A DNA stretch of 43,021 nt, from assembly GCA_001556995.1 (NCBI GenBank), contig LSKF01000068.1, positions 1 to 43,021 on the forward strand. The letters are read 5' to 3'. The notes under the pieces are model-generated. The model did no database searches and was not told where the DNA came from. It saw only the letters and a list, made by a program, of their open reading frames with translations. Source of the DNA: Erythrobacteraceae bacterium CCH12-C2. GTDB taxonomy: Bacteria; Pseudomonadota; Alphaproteobacteria; Sphingomonadales; Sphingomonadaceae. The position numbers and the translations under genes were made by a program. This document shows positions 33,672 to 42,052 of this stretch, one piece after another (position 1 is the stretch's first letter; the number at the start of each line of letters is the position of its first letter).

Positions 33672-33707
33672 ACCGGTCGATAAACCCGATTGGCGCTCTC
33701 GACCGGT
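33672..33707. promoter_or_regulatory. Inverted repeat in the gap between UrcA and the 90-residue membrane protein
   Basis: ACCGGTCGA (33672-33680) and TCGACCGGT (33699-33707) form a perfect 9-bp inverted repeat, 18 bases apart, in the 224-base divergent gap. A third TCGACCGG lies near 33760. The arrangement suggests binding of a dimeric regulator, but no specific one can be named. Confidence 0.45.
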
Positions 33708-33788
33708 GTGGGGGCGCAAAGACGAAGGGCGCGCAGCAGCAGACAAATGGCGGTTTCCAATCGACCGGCGCATCGCCATATTGCGGCT

Positions 33789-34061
33789 ATGGGATGGCCG
33801 ACGATCATCATTTTCGTGCTGGGAATCGGCAATTTCGCTGCCAATCGCGCGGTGTTTGAAAGCGGTCACCCCCTGTTCGCGCGCCTGCCCCGATCGAGTC
33901 GAACGCTGGGGAAGCGGGCGGCTCTGGTGACGGAATTCGCCGTGCTGTTCTTCGCGCTGCTGCTGTCGGTGGAGGGCTGGCCGGGTTTTGTCTGGGCCTA
34001 TGCGGCCTATTCGGCCTTCAATGGCCTTGCCGCCTGGCTTATCCTGAGCGGCCGGATTTAG
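33789..34061 (+). CDS. Small membrane protein, unknown function
   Basis: A 90-residue protein with likely three hydrophobic segments (TIIIFVLGIGNFAANRAVF, LVTEFAVLFFALLLSV and FVWAYAAYSAFNGLAAWLIL). I start it at ATG 33789 (MGWPTIII), since the upstream extension is not protein-like. I do not recognise a named family. It ends eight bases before the phosphoesterase gene and is probably co-transcribed with it. Confidence 0.7.
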   Translation: MGWPTIIIFVLGIGNFAANRAVFESGHPLFARLPRSSRTLGKRAALVTEFAVLFFALLLSVEGWPGFVWAYAAYSAFNGLAAWLILSGRI

Positions 34062-34069
34062 CCGCGGCG

Positions 34070-34825
34070 ATGCCGACCCGCCTGTTTCATATCAGCGACG
34101 TGCATTTCGGGGTCGAAGACCGCGGGGCGCTCGATGCCGTGGCCCGGGCCGTGGCGGACGAACGCCCCGATGCGGTCGTCTGTACGGGCGATCTGACCCA
34201 GCGGGCCAAGCATTCCGAATATGCCGCCGCGCGCGAATGGTTCGCCGCGCTTGGCGTGCCGGTGGTGCTCGAGCCGGGCAATCACGACATGCCCTATTAC
34301 AACCCATGGGAACGCTTCACCGATCCCTTCCGGCGCTACAACCGCCTCAACGCTGCGGTTGGCAGCCCGTTTGTGTCGGACGATGTGGTGCTGGTGCCGC
34401 TGCGCACAACGGTGCGCGCGCAAACCCGGTTTCCATGGTCGGACGGGGTTATCAAGCCCGAAGCCCTGCAGGATACCCTCGATCAGCTTGCGGCGTTGGA
34501 GGGCGATCCGCGCACCATCATCGTGATCGGACATCACCCGCTGCTGGGGCCTGAGGGCGCGCGCACCAATCCGACCATCGGCGGGGACGATGCCTTTGCC
34601 CGGATCGCTGCGACAGGGGCGCATGCGATGATCTCGGGCCATGTGCATGTGCCCTTCGATCAGGAGCGCGTGGCGGCGAATGGCCACAGCTTGCGGATCA
34701 TCGGCACCGGCACGCTCTCCACCCGGCTGCGCCACGGCGCGCCGGCTTCATGGCGGGTCATCACCTGTGCGCCCGACGGCGTCATCGAGACTCAAGTTCG
34801 CTTTACCGAGGCCCTGCCTGCGTAA
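34070..34825 (+). CDS. Calcineurin-like metallophosphoesterase
   Basis: A 251-residue cytoplasmic metallophosphoesterase with the full metal-binding set: SDVHF, CTGDLTQ, GNHD, IGHHPLLG and SGHVHVPF. It resembles the CpdA-like/class III phosphodiesterase group, but the substrate (cyclic nucleotide, phospholipid head group or other) is not readable from the sequence. It starts at ATG 34070 close behind the small membrane protein gene. Confidence 0.9.
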   Translation: MPTRLFHISDVHFGVEDRGALDAVARAVADERPDAVVCTGDLTQRAKHSEYAAAREWFAALGVPVVLEPGNHDMPYYNPWERFTDPFRRYNRLNAAVGSPFVSDDVVLVPLRTTVRAQTRFPWSDGVIKPEALQDTLDQLAALEGDPRTIIVIGHHPLLGPEGARTNPTIGGDDAFARIAATGAHAMISGHVHVPFDQERVAANGHSLRIIGTGTLSTRLRHGAPASWRVITCAPDGVIETQVRFTEALPA

Positions 34826-34993
34826 CCTTACGGGGTCGCGTTTTAACCTTTTCCCTAGGATTGGCGTTAAGGTTTTGTTGGTGAAATCAAGCGGTAGGGG
34901 CGCAGTGTCCTATGTACGCCTGGTACTCGCGCCTGTTGTGTCCAACTGACAAGCGACCGCCTCGTTCGCTTGTGTAAGGGGAAGGTCGTGGAG

Positions 34994-35185
34994 ATGCTCA
35001 AGGCCATGATGCTCGGTGCAATCCTGTCCGCGACGCTTGCGCTCGTGATTGGTTCGCAGGGGACAAGCGCGGGGCCGCTCGCGATCCATCTGGTGCCGCT
35101 CGCGGACGCCAAACTCTATTGGTCGTGGCCGGTTTTCTTTTCCGGCAGTGGTCTCGCCTGGGGGATCATGCTGCTGCAACGCTGA
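34994..35185 (+). CDS. Small two-TM hypothetical protein
   Basis: A 63-residue protein with two hydrophobic stretches (MMLGAILSATLALVIGSQG and YWSWPVFFSGSGLAWGIMLL). ATG 34994 is spaced well behind AAGGGGAAGG; GTG 34988 is an alternative two codons earlier. I do not recognise a family. It is followed by a hairpin shared with the rplM-rpsI operon. Confidence 0.65.
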   Translation: MLKAMMLGAILSATLALVIGSQGTSAGPLAIHLVPLADAKLYWSWPVFFSGSGLAWGIMLLQR

Positions 35186-35209
35186 CGTGCCCCGCAGCGT
35201 TGCCAAACA

Positions 35210-35241
35210 AAAGGGCGGCTCCCTTCCGGGGGCCGCCCTTT
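35210..35241. terminator. Bidirectional terminator hairpin
   Basis: A perfect 10-bp stem, AAAGGGCGGC (35210-35219) with GCCGCCCTTT (35232-35241). On the minus strand it is followed by TTTGTTT, fitting termination of rplM-rpsI; on the plus strand only a weak T-rich stretch follows, after the small membrane protein gene. Confidence 0.8.
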
Positions 35242-35263
35242 CTGTATTCGAGAAGGCTGAGAC

Positions 35264-35779
35264 TTAGCGCTTCGAGAACTGGAAGCTGCGGCGGGCCTTG
35301 GCCTTGCCGTACTTCTTGCGCTCGACCACGCGGCTGTCGCGCGTGAGGAAGCCTTCGGCCTTCACCGCGCTGCGCAGCTCGGGCTCGTACTTGGTCAGCG
35401 CCTGGGCGATGCCATGCTTGATGGCGCCCGCCTGGCCCGACAACCCGCCGCCGCGCACGGTGGCGATGACGTCATAGGAACCGGTGCGGTCCGTGACGGT
35501 GAAGGGCTGGTTGATCACCAGACGCAGGGTCGGACGCGCGAAGTAGACTTCCTGATCGCGGCCATTGATGGTGATCTTGCCGGTGCCCGGCTTCACCCAC
35601 ACGCGGGCAACCGCGTCCTTGCGGCGGCCGGTGGCGTAGGAACGGCCCTGCGCGTCGATTTCGCGGTCACGCAGCGGGGCGGCGACACGAGCGATTTCAG
35701 CGGCATCGCCCTGCGGCACGCCAGCGGCGATGTCCTTCAGATCGGCGAGATCGGAAACAGTGTTGGTTTCAACGGTCAT
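35264..35779 (-). CDS. rpsI: 30S ribosomal protein S9
   Basis: A 171-residue S9 with the usual alphaproteobacterial N-terminal extension of about 40 residues before the core ([21 protein letters not shown]). [19 protein letters not shown] and the basic C-terminus ending FQFSKR, whose last residues reach the P-site tRNA, are intact. Its start overlaps the rplM stop as TAATG. Confidence 0.97.
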   Translation of the reverse strand: MTVETNTVSDLADLKDIAAGVPQGDAAEIARVAAPLRDREIDAQGRSYATGRRKDAVARVWVKPGTGKITINGRDQEVYFARPTLRLVINQPFTVTDRTGSYDVIATVRGGGLSGQAGAIKHGIAQALTKYEPELRSAVKAEGFLTRDSRVVERKKYGKAKARRSFQFSKR

Positions 35780-36258
35780 TATGCGGTGACCTTGTTCTTG
35801 CGGTTCATGGAAGCGACGTCGAGCACCTGCGGCTTCTGGCCATCATGCGGGTGTTCGGTGCCGGCATAGAGGTGCAGCGCCTTCATCTGCTGACGGCCCA
35901 GGGGACCGCGCGGAATCATGCGTTCCACGGCCTTTTCCAGCACGCGCTCGGGGAAGCGACCGCCGAGCACCTTGGCCGGGGTGGTTTCCTTGATACCGCC
36001 GGGGTGGCCGGTGTGCTTGTAATAGACCTTGTCGCCCATCTTGTTGCCGGTGAACTTCACCTTCTCAACGTTGATGACGATCACGTGGTCACCGCAATCG
36101 ACGTGCGGGGTGAAGCTCGGCTTGGTCTTGCCGCGCAGGATGTTGGCGATGATCGCGGCGAGACGGCCGACGACGAGGCCATCGGCATCGATAATGTGCC
36201 AGTTCTTTTCGACCTCGGCCGGTTTGATCGACCGGGTCTGCTTGCTGAGCGCCTTCAT
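35779..36258 (-). CDS. rplM: 50S ribosomal protein L13
   Basis: A 159-residue L13, an early-assembly protein of the large subunit. [24 protein letters not shown] and [24 protein letters not shown] are family signatures. I start it at ATG 36258 (MKALSKQ); an ATG six bases earlier runs into TGA after two codons and cannot be the start. The pair rplM-rpsI is a conserved operon. Confidence 0.97.
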   Translation of the reverse strand: MKALSKQTRSIKPAEVEKNWHIIDADGLVVGRLAAIIANILRGKTKPSFTPHVDCGDHVIVINVEKVKFTGNKMGDKVYYKHTGHPGGIKETTPAKVLGGRFPERVLEKAVERMIPRGPLGRQQMKALHLYAGTEHPHDGQKPQVLDVASMNRKNKVTA

Positions 36259-36348
36259 GGCATGTGTCCTTGGTTCAAAACTGTGCTTCGCGGAAGATAT
36301 CCGGGAGAATCGCCCTCCGAGCCGCAGATCGGGTGGAGAAGTGGGGCG

Positions 36349-36377
36349 CCAATGTCGTTCGGGAGCCGCGAAGTCAA
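36349..36377 (-). promoter_or_regulatory. Candidate promoter of rplM-rpsI
   Basis: On the minus strand TTGACT (36372-36377) is followed after 17 bases by CATTGG (36349-36354). The -35 is good and the -10 weak. It would give a leader of about 85 bases. Confidence 0.35.
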
Positions 36378-36378
36378 G

Positions 36379-36395
36379 CAAAAGCGCCGCTTTTG
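36379..36395. terminator. Hairpin between cutA and the rplM promoter
   Basis: CAAAAGCG and CGCTTTTG form a perfect stem around one base, 20 bases past the cutA stop on the minus strand. The T residues are within the stem, so it is a possible but not certain terminator of ctaA-cutA. Confidence 0.5.
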
Positions 36396-36415
36396 GATAG
36401 GGTAAAATAATACCG

Positions 36416-36733
36416 CTAGTCCGGAACGCTTCCCGCGAGCCACGCAAACGTCGCCGGATGGACCGCGTCGGCGTGCCAGCCGATGATCGCCGGGGTGTCG
36501 TAGGGGTGGAGTTCGCCGAGGCGCTCCACCACGTCCTCGAGCCGCGCGGCGGTGGTCTTGAACAGCACCCCGACCTCGTTGCCGGTGGAGCGCGCGCCGT
36601 CCCACACGAAGCGGCTTTCGATCGGGCCGAGGATGTTGGCGCAGGCGATCAGCGCGTCATCGAGCAGCGCGTCAGCCGCAGCGCGGGCGCTGTCGGTATC
36701 GGGGAAGGGGCACCAGACGAGCACGGCGGTCAT
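36416..36733 (-). CDS. cutA: CutA1-type divalent-cation tolerance protein
   Basis: A 105-residue trimeric ferredoxin-fold protein of the CutA1 family ([51 protein letters not shown]), linked historically to copper tolerance, role unsettled. Its ATG overlaps the ctaA stop as TAATG, so it is translated together with the haem A synthase gene; a link through copper supply for cytochrome oxidase is an inference. Confidence 0.92.
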   Translation of the reverse strand: MTAVLVWCPFPDTDSARAAADALLDDALIACANILGPIESRFVWDGARSTGNEVGVLFKTTAARLEDVVERLGELHPYDTPAIIGWHADAVHPATFAWLAGSVPD

Positions 36734-37806
36734 TACCCGGCCCGTCGCGCCAACCCATGGCTGTGAATCGCCCGCGCGGTCGCCGCCACGGTCAGCGCGC
36801 CGACCAGCTGGTGCGCGGCTGCGATCCACAGCGACACGCCGCTCATCACCGTGGCAATGCCGAGCAGTACCATGGTGCCGATCATCGCGTTGAGCGCGAT
36901 GCTGGCAAAGCGATCCGTGCTCCGCACCCGCCGCGCCAGCCACACCAACGCCGCGACGGCGGCAAAGGCCCACCAACGGTGGAGGAATTGCAGCAGGAAG
37001 GGATCATGGGTGAAGGTCCACACGACCCCGGCGGACCAGTCCATCTCAGGCACCAGCCGCCCGTTCATCAGCGGCCAGTCCGACGCGGCATGGCCCGCAT
37101 TGAGCCCCGCGACCCAGGCGCCGAGCAGCAGCTGCACGAACAGCACGCCAGCTGCCAGCACTCCTGCGCCCGTCAGCGGCGCGGGCCGTGTGGCGGGATT
37201 GGCGGCCAATTGCCGCAAATCGCGCGCAGTCCAAACGAGGCCCGCCAGCAGAATCAGCGCAGTCAGCAGGTGGGCCGAAAGGCGGAAATGGCTGACATCG
37301 GTCAGGTCCGTCTCGCCCACGCCCGAGGACACCATGTACCACCCGAGCGCACCTTGCCCCAGAATGAGCCCGAACATCGCGCCCAAGCGCCAGCCGTACC
37401 CCGCAGGGATCGCCCGGCGCAGCGCGAGCACAATAAGCGGCAACAAGAATGCCAGCCCGATCACCCGGCCAAGGATGCGGTGGAACCACTCCCAGAAAAA
37501 GATGAACTGGAATGCGGCGAGGTCCATGCCCGCCGGGCCGCTTTCGAACCGGAACTCGGCCGTTTGGCGATACTTGGCGAATTCGGCCTGCCATGCGGCT
37601 TCGGAAAGGGGAGGGAGGATGCCGCTCACCACGTTCCACTCGGTGATCGAAAGCCCGCTTTCGGTCAGCCGGGTGATCCCGCCGACCAGCACGATCAGCA
37701 CCACCAGCCCTGCGACCAGCTCAAGCCACCGCGCCACCGCCAGCGGGCGGGCGCGGGTTTGCGGGGCGCTGGCAAAGTGGGGCGAAACCGAGGCGGAACT
37801 GGCCAT
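36733..37806 (-). CDS. ctaA: Haem A synthase, COX15/CtaA family
   Basis: A 357-residue inner membrane protein with about eight transmembrane helices that oxidises haem O to haem A for cytochrome aa3 oxidase. The first conserved block GGITRLTESGLSITEWNVVSGILPP is intact, as are EWFHRILGRVIG, HFRLSAHLLTALILL and LLQFLHRWWAF with haem-ligand histidines. It is the type 2 (COX15-like) form usual in alphaproteobacteria. Haem O synthase is not in the window. Confidence 0.95.
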   Translation of the reverse strand: MASSASVSPHFASAPQTRARPLAVARWLELVAGLVVLIVLVGGITRLTESGLSITEWNVVSGILPPLSEAAWQAEFAKYRQTAEFRFESGPAGMDLAAFQFIFFWEWFHRILGRVIGLAFLLPLIVLALRRAIPAGYGWRLGAMFGLILGQGALGWYMVSSGVGETDLTDVSHFRLSAHLLTALILLAGLVWTARDLRQLAANPATRPAPLTGAGVLAAGVLFVQLLLGAWVAGLNAGHAASDWPLMNGRLVPEMDWSAGVVWTFTHDPFLLQFLHRWWAFAAVAALVWLARRVRSTDRFASIALNAMIGTMVLLGIATVMSGVSLWIAAAHQLVGALTVAATARAIHSHGLARRAG

Positions 37807-37921
37807 AACGCCGCCTCAATGTGCTCAAGGGCGGCCAAGCGCAAGCCTGTTTGGCGCAAGTCGGGGTGCGAAGGGCGCAAGGCCCAAGACCCAACAAGGC
37901 GGGGCAATCATCCCTTGCGAA

Positions 37922-37938
37922 ATGTAACAACATTACAT
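37922..37938. promoter_or_regulatory. Zur-like operator upstream of the MerC-family gene
   Basis: ATGTAA (37922-37927) and TTACAT (37933-37938) form a dyad five bases apart, in a local AT-rich stretch, 14 bases before the ATG at 37953. It resembles the AATGTTATNNNATAACATT type of Zur (zinc uptake regulator) boxes. A repressor bound there would block transcription of the MerC-family gene and perhaps divergent ctaA. Confidence 0.55.
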
Positions 37939-37952
37939 ATGTGGGAGCCAAC

Positions 37953-38342
37953 ATGGCCAATCCCGCCCTTCACGATGCGAGTCGGACCTCGCTCCGCCGC
38001 CGACTCGATCAGCTCGGGATTGGGCTGGCGGGGCTTTGTGCGCTGCATTGCCTCGTGACCCTGATGCTGATTTCGGCGCTGGGACTTGGCGGGCATTTTC
38101 TTCTGGCAGACAATATCCACCGCATCGGGCTGGTGCTGGCGGTGGGCGTGGCAGCGGTCGCAATCGGCTGGGGTGTGTTGCGCCATCGGCGGATGCTGCC
38201 ATTCGGGATTGCTCTGGCAGGGCTGGCAGTGATGGCGGCCGCGCTGCTGGTGCCGCATGGGACGAACGAGTTCCTGTTGACGCTGGTCGGCGTCGCGCTG
38301 GTTTCGGTCGGGCACTGGCTGAACCTGCGCGCTGCGCACTGA
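37953..38342 (+). CDS. MerC-domain membrane protein
   Basis: A 129-residue inner membrane protein with four hydrophobic segments and a CALHC motif ([15 protein letters not shown], about residues 25-39), as in MerC-family metal transporters. No mercury-resistance genes are near, and a Zur-like dyad precedes it, so zinc rather than mercury is the more likely metal; that is an inference. It starts at ATG 37953 and diverges from ctaA over 146 bases. Confidence 0.85.
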   Translation: MANPALHDASRTSLRRRLDQLGIGLAGLCALHCLVTLMLISALGLGGHFLLADNIHRIGLVLAVGVAAVAIGWGVLRHRRMLPFGIALAGLAVMAAALLVPHGTNEFLLTLVGVALVSVGHWLNLRAAH

Positions 38343-38397
38343 GGCTACCCTCAAACTCGAGGTTGCACGCGCGGGCCCAGCGCCTATGTCTCGCGCC

Positions 38398-39375
38398 ATG
38401 AGCAAATCCATCACCCTGAACGGCGCGCCGCATCGCTCGGCAGCCGCTACGATTGCCGATCTGGTGCGCGAGCTGGAGCTGGTGCCGGAAAAGGTTGCGG
38501 TCGAACGCAATGGTGTCATCGTCCCGCGCTCGACCCTCGCTGAAGCCCCCCTGGCCGAGGGCGACACGCTGGAAATCGTCCACTTCGTCGGTGGGGGCGA
38601 TCATGCTGAGGACACCTGGACAGTCGCGGGCCGCACCTTCCGCTCGCGGTTGATCGTCGGCACCGGCAAGTACAAGAGCTTCGAACAGAACGCTGCCGCC
38701 GTCGCTGCCTCGGGCGCGGAGATCGTTACCGTCGCGGTGCGGCGGGTGAACGTCAGCGATCCCAAAGCCCCGATGCTGACCGATTTCATCGACCCCAAGA
38801 AGGTCACTTACCTCCCCAACACGGCCGGTTGCTTCACTGGCGAGGATGCGGTGCGCACCCTGCGGCTCGCGCGCGAAGCGGGGGGCTGGGATCTGGTCAA
38901 GCTCGAGGTGCTGGGCGAGGCGCGCACGCTCTATCCCGACATGCGCGAGACGCTGAAGGCGACCGAAGTGCTGGCCAAGGAGGGCTTCTTGCCCATGGTC
39001 TACTGCGCCGATGATCCGATTGCGGCGAAGCAGTTGGAAGATGCGGGCGCGGTTGCGATCATGCCGCTGGGCGCGCCGATTGGTTCGGGGCTGGGGATCC
39101 AGAACCGCGTCATGATCCGCCTGATTGTTGAAGGCGCGAAGGTGCCGGTGCTGGTCGATGCGGGCGTCGGGACCGCGTCGGACGCGGCGGTCGGCATGGA
39201 GCTGGGCTGCGACGGCATCCTGATGAACACCGCCATCGCCGAAGCAAAAGACCCGATCCGCATGGCCCGCGCGATGAAACTCGCGGTCGAAGCGGGGCGC
39301 GAGGCTTACCTTGCAGGCCGGATGGCGCGGCGGATGTATGCCGATCCAAGCTCGCCGCTCGCAGGATTGATCTGA
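38398..39375 (+). CDS. thiG: ThiS-ThiG fusion: sulfur carrier / thiazole synthase
   Basis: A 325-residue fusion for the thiazole part of thiamine. Residues 1-66 are ThiS, ending in FVGGG, where the free protein would end in Gly-Gly. Residues from about 75 are ThiG, with [19 protein letters not shown], the Schiff-base lysine likely in [11 protein letters not shown], and [21 protein letters not shown] use ATG 38398; ATG 38386 would add four residues and neither has a strong ribosome site. The short upstream gap of 55 bases holds no thiamine riboswitch that I can see. It is three bases from the GNAT gene. Confidence 0.93.
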   Translation: MSKSITLNGAPHRSAAATIADLVRELELVPEKVAVERNGVIVPRSTLAEAPLAEGDTLEIVHFVGGGDHAEDTWTVAGRTFRSRLIVGTGKYKSFEQNAAAVAASGAEIVTVAVRRVNVSDPKAPMLTDFIDPKKVTYLPNTAGCFTGEDAVRTLRLAREAGGWDLVKLEVLGEARTLYPDMRETLKATEVLAKEGFLPMVYCADDPIAAKQLEDAGAVAIMPLGAPIGSGLGIQNRVMIRLIVEGAKVPVLVDAGVGTASDAAVGMELGCDGILMNTAIAEAKDPIRMARAMKLAVEAGREAYLAGRMARRMYADPSSPLAGLI

Positions 39376-39378
39376 GCC

Positions 39379-39678
39379 ATGACCCCCAAGCCAATAATCG
39401 CGCTCGAGGAGACCGGCAGCAAGGGTCGCTATGTGCTGCGACCCGAAGGCGAAAGCGAGACCGCCGAGCTGACCTTTTCGCGCGCATCGGAGAGCCTCGT
39501 GATCGTCGATCACACCGGCGTCCCCGACGTGTTTCGCGGGCGCGGCTACGGCAAGATGCTGGCCGAGCGCGTGGTCGCCGATGCCCGCGAAAAGGGTTTC
39601 CGGATTGTCCCCTTGTGCCCGTTCTTCAAGGCGCAGGCACAGCGCCACCCGGACTGGGCCGACGTTATCGCCAGCTGA
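39379..39678 (+). CDS. Small GNAT-type N-acetyltransferase
   Basis: A 99-residue protein of the short YidJ/COG2388-like acetyltransferase group. The acetyl-CoA loop is VFRGRGYGKMLAERVV, and FRIVPLCPFFKAQAQRHPDW is the characteristic C-terminal motif. The acceptor substrate is unknown. It follows thiSG by three bases and is surely co-transcribed with it. Confidence 0.9.
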   Translation: MTPKPIIALEETGSKGRYVLRPEGESETAELTFSRASESLVIVDHTGVPDVFRGRGYGKMLAERVVADAREKGFRIVPLCPFFKAQAQRHPDWADVIAS

Positions 39679-39690
39679 CGCGCTTTTCAC

Positions 39691-39709
39691 CTAACGCTTA
39701 ATTAACCAT
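39691..39709 (+). promoter_or_regulatory. Possible CtrA box upstream of the unknown gene
   Basis: CTAA-N7-TTAACCAT (39691-39709) matches the alphaproteobacterial CtrA consensus TTAA-N7-TTAAC with one change in the first half; TTAACCAT is a typical CtrA half-site. It ends 40 bases before the ATG of the unknown gene at 39750, a fitting place for cell-cycle control. Confidence 0.5.
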
Positions 39710-39721
39710 GCCGTGAGACGT

Positions 39722-39741
39722 TCTCCTTGTCGCCAAGGAGA
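39722..39741 (+). promoter_or_regulatory. Hairpin burying the ribosome binding site of the unknown gene
   Basis: TCTCCTTG (39722-39729) and CAAGGAGA (39734-39741) are perfectly complementary around a 4-base loop. The right arm contains the whole Shine-Dalgarno AAGGAG (39735-39740), nine bases before ATG 39750. In RNA the left arm is an anti-Shine-Dalgarno, so translation should be low unless the hairpin is opened. Confidence 0.7.
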
Positions 39742-39749
39742 CACGCGCC

Positions 39750-40262
39750 ATGATGATGCCCATTGCCGAAATGCGGGAATTCGCCGGTTTTGCCCCGTGC
39801 GAGCAACGCTACATCAAGCGCAGTCTCGACATTGGCCTCGCCCGCACCGACGCGTTTCGGCGCTGGGGCCGCAGCGAGGCGGAGAACACCGCGATCCGTC
39901 GGCAATATGTCGCCTATCAGGACCTGAAGGCTCTGCGCGGCCTTGTGCCGCAGGACGGCGCGTTGCACGAAGTGGAAGCTTTCCTCGGCAAGCTGGTGCG
40001 CGTGGCCGCGTTTGATCTTGAACAGGAACGGCTGGCGAGTTTTTCCGCGTTCCGCTTCCTCTACGAACGCTTGCTCGGCGCGCAGGCGCGGCCCTATCTG
40101 CCGGCCGCCTTTTGCGCGGCGAGCGCCCTGCCATCGATCCGCCCCGAATGGCGCAAGGTGTTGCTGCAATCCTTGAGCGAAGTCGCGGCCACCGCGCCGG
40201 GCTGGTCCGTGCGCGAGCCGGTGTTCCTGCCCGAATATGTGGACGACTTTGAAGCGGCCTAA
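39750..40262 (+). CDS. Unknown protein, 170 residues
   Basis: I do not recognise this protein. It starts at a run of three ATG codons (39750) behind AAGGAG and appears mostly helical and cytoplasmic: no signal peptide, no long hydrophobic segment, charge-rich helices (ERYIKRSLD-type spacing around residues 19-60) and a hydrophobic-aromatic middle (SFSAFRFLYERLLG). A possible CtrA box and a hairpin over the ribosome site precede it, which suggests tight control. It is 12 bases from the ribbon-helix-helix gene and likely co-transcribed with it. Confidence 0.75.
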   Translation: MMMPIAEMREFAGFAPCEQRYIKRSLDIGLARTDAFRRWGRSEAENTAIRRQYVAYQDLKALRGLVPQDGALHEVEAFLGKLVRVAAFDLEQERLASFSAFRFLYERLLGAQARPYLPAAFCAASALPSIRPEWRKVLLQSLSEVAATAPGWSVREPVFLPEYVDDFEAA

Positions 40263-40274
40263 TACGGAGCGGGG

Positions 40275-40508
40275 ATGGAGATGCCGTCCCCCTATCATCC
40301 CCCGGTCAAACGCTCGCTGAGCATTGCGGGCCACCAGACTTCGATCAGCCTCGAACCCCTGTTCTGGGATATGCTGAAGTCCGCCGCCGCGCGCGAGGGC
40401 GTGGCCATCGCCGCGCTCGTCGCACGGATTGATGCGGAGCGGATCAAATCGCCTACGCCGCCCGGCCTCGCCAGCGCGATCCGGGTGTGGCTGGTGGTGA
40501 ACGCTTAA
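40275..40508 (+). CDS. Ribbon-helix-helix domain protein (RHH_4 type)
   Basis: A 77-residue protein with the RHH_4 pattern of alphaproteobacteria: VKRSLSIAGHQTSISLEPLFWDML (beta strand then helix), LAALVARIDAER, and a C-terminal ASAIRVWLV. Members resemble DNA-binding RHH repressors or antitoxins, but the family's targets are poorly known. No toxin-like gene is evident: the upstream 170-residue gene is larger than usual toxins and matches none that I know. Confidence 0.85.
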   Translation: MEMPSPYHPPVKRSLSIAGHQTSISLEPLFWDMLKSAAAREGVAIAALVARIDAERIKSPTPPGLASAIRVWLVVNA

Positions 40509-40627
40509 AGCCCCTTCCCTTGATGGGAAGCGAAGCTGGGCCGCAGGCCCAACGGGTTGGGGATGAGTGTTCACCCCCTATCGACTGTCGAACCCCCACC
40601 CCCAGCCCCTCCCCAAGGGGAGGGGAG
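40509..40627. repeat. Composite palindromic repeat region, includes copy B
   Basis: The gap between the RHH gene and the murA stop is filled with repeats: a CTTCCC/GGGAAG hairpin (40514-40530), a TGGGCC-GCA-GGCCCA hairpin (40537-40551) and the 35-base unit at 40591-40625, an inverted copy of the element at 21779-21813. On the murA strand the last hairpin lies nine bases past the stop codon. Confidence 0.8.
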
Positions 40628-40634
40628 AAAAAGG

Positions 40635-41915
40635 TCAATCATCCACCCGTTCGATATCCGCGCCGACCAGCTGGAGCTTTTCCTCCAGCCGCTCATAGCC
40701 GCGGTCGAGGTGATACAAGCGCCGCACCGTTGTCTCGCCTTCCGCCGCCAAGGCTGCGATCACGAGGCTCATCGAAGCGCGCAGATCTGTCGCCATGACT
40801 TCCGCGCCGGTCAGGTGCACCGGGCCCTTGACCACCGCGGTGCGGCCTTCGGTGGTGATGTCCGAGCCCATGCGCGCCAGTTCCGGCACGTGCATGAAGC
40901 GGTTTTCGAAGATCGTTTCCTTGAGCACGCTGGCCCCTTCCGCCCGGCACAGCAGCGCCATCAGCTGGGCCTGCATGTCGGTGGCAAGGCCGGGATAGGG
41001 CGCGGTGGTGAGGTTGGTCGCCTTGAGCGGGCCGTTGGGAGCGATGTTCACACCCTTGGTATCCCAGGTCACCACCACGCCGATGGCTTGCAGCGCGTGG
41101 ATGGTGGCCATCATGTCTTCGGCCTTGGCCCCTTCCAGCCGCACTTCGCCCCCGGTGATCGCGGCGGCGCAGGCGTAGGAGCCCGCCTCGATCCGGTCAG
41201 GCATCACCCGGTAGGTCGCCCCGTGCAGGCGCTTGACCCCGTGAATGGTGAGGTTCGAGGTGCCGATGCCCTCGATCTCCGCCCCCATCGCCACCAGCAT
41301 GTTGCACAGATCGACAATCTCAGGCTCGCGCGCGGCGTTGAACAAACGGCTGGTGCCGTTCGCCAGCACGGCGGCCATCAGCGCGTTCTCGGTCGCGCCG
41401 ACGCTGACCACCGGGAAGTCGAAATCGCCCCCCGGCATCCCGCCATCGGGCTGATAGGCCTTCACATAGCCTGCCGCGAGTTCGATATGCGCGCCAAAGG
41501 CCTCCAATGCCTTGAGGTGCAGGTCGATCGGGCGGTTCCCGATCGCGCAGCCGCCGGGCATCGACACGGTCGCCTCGCCCGCGCGTGCGAGCATCGGGCC
41601 GAGCACAAGGATCGAGGCGCGCATCTTGCGCACCAGATCATAGGGCGCGACGGTGGACGTGATCCGGGTCGCTTCCATGCTCATCACGCGGCCGAAATCC
41701 TCAGGCCGCGTGCCCTGGATCACCGTGGTGACGCCAAACTGGTTCATCAGGTGCTGGAACCCGTCGATATCCGCGAGGCGCGGCAGATTGCGCAGCGTCA
41801 GCGGCTCTTCGGTCAGCAGCGCGCACGGGATCAGCGTGAGCGCGGCGTTCTTGGCGCCGGAAATCGGGATGGTGCCGGAAAGGCGATTGCCGCCGCGAAT
41901 GATGAGTTTGTCCAT
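40635..41915 (-). CDS. murA: UDP-N-acetylglucosamine 1-carboxyvinyltransferase
   Basis: A 426-residue cytoplasmic enzyme for the first committed step of peptidoglycan synthesis (enolpyruvyl transfer from PEP). The fosfomycin-sensitive catalytic cysteine is present in [34 protein letters not shown] near the N-terminus and [21 protein letters not shown] at the C-terminus are typical. I use ATG 41915 ([10 protein letters not shown]), behind AAGGCAGG; the frame continues 16 codons upstream without similarity. Confidence 0.97.
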   Translation of the reverse strand: MDKLIIRGGNRLSGTIPISGAKNAALTLIPCALLTEEPLTLRNLPRLADIDGFQHLMNQFGVTTVIQGTRPEDFGRVMSMEATRITSTVAPYDLVRKMRASILVLGPMLARAGEATVSMPGGCAIGNRPIDLHLKALEAFGAHIELAAGYVKAYQPDGGMPGGDFDFPVVSVGATENALMAAVLANGTSRLFNAAREPEIVDLCNMLVAMGAEIEGIGTSNLTIHGVKRLHGATYRVMPDRIEAGSYACAAAITGGEVRLEGAKAEDMMATIHALQAIGVVVTWDTKGVNIAPNGPLKATNLTTAPYPGLATDMQAQLMALLCRAEGASVLKETIFENRFMHVPELARMGSDITTEGRTAVVKGPVHLTGAEVMATDLRASMSLVIAALAAEGETTVRRLYHLDRGYERLEEKLQLVGADIERVDD

Positions 41916-42052
41916 GAAACCTGCCTTAGCGAAAAGTGCCTTTCGCGCAACTGACCGCCGCACGCGTGATCAATGATTGACCTTGCAAGGGCGGCGCGGC
42001 ACGGAAGCGAGGCAAGTGCACGCGTTTCAATCCGTTGCAGCAAGGGCGCCCG

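Noticed and set aside
38343..38397. Thiamine pyrophosphate riboswitch before thiSG
   Set aside because: The gap is only 55 bases and lacks the conserved CTGAGA core.
40275..40508. Antitoxin of a toxin-antitoxin pair
   Set aside because: The RHH_4 protein lacks a recognisable toxin partner. The upstream 170-residue gene is larger than usual toxins and has no known toxin motif.
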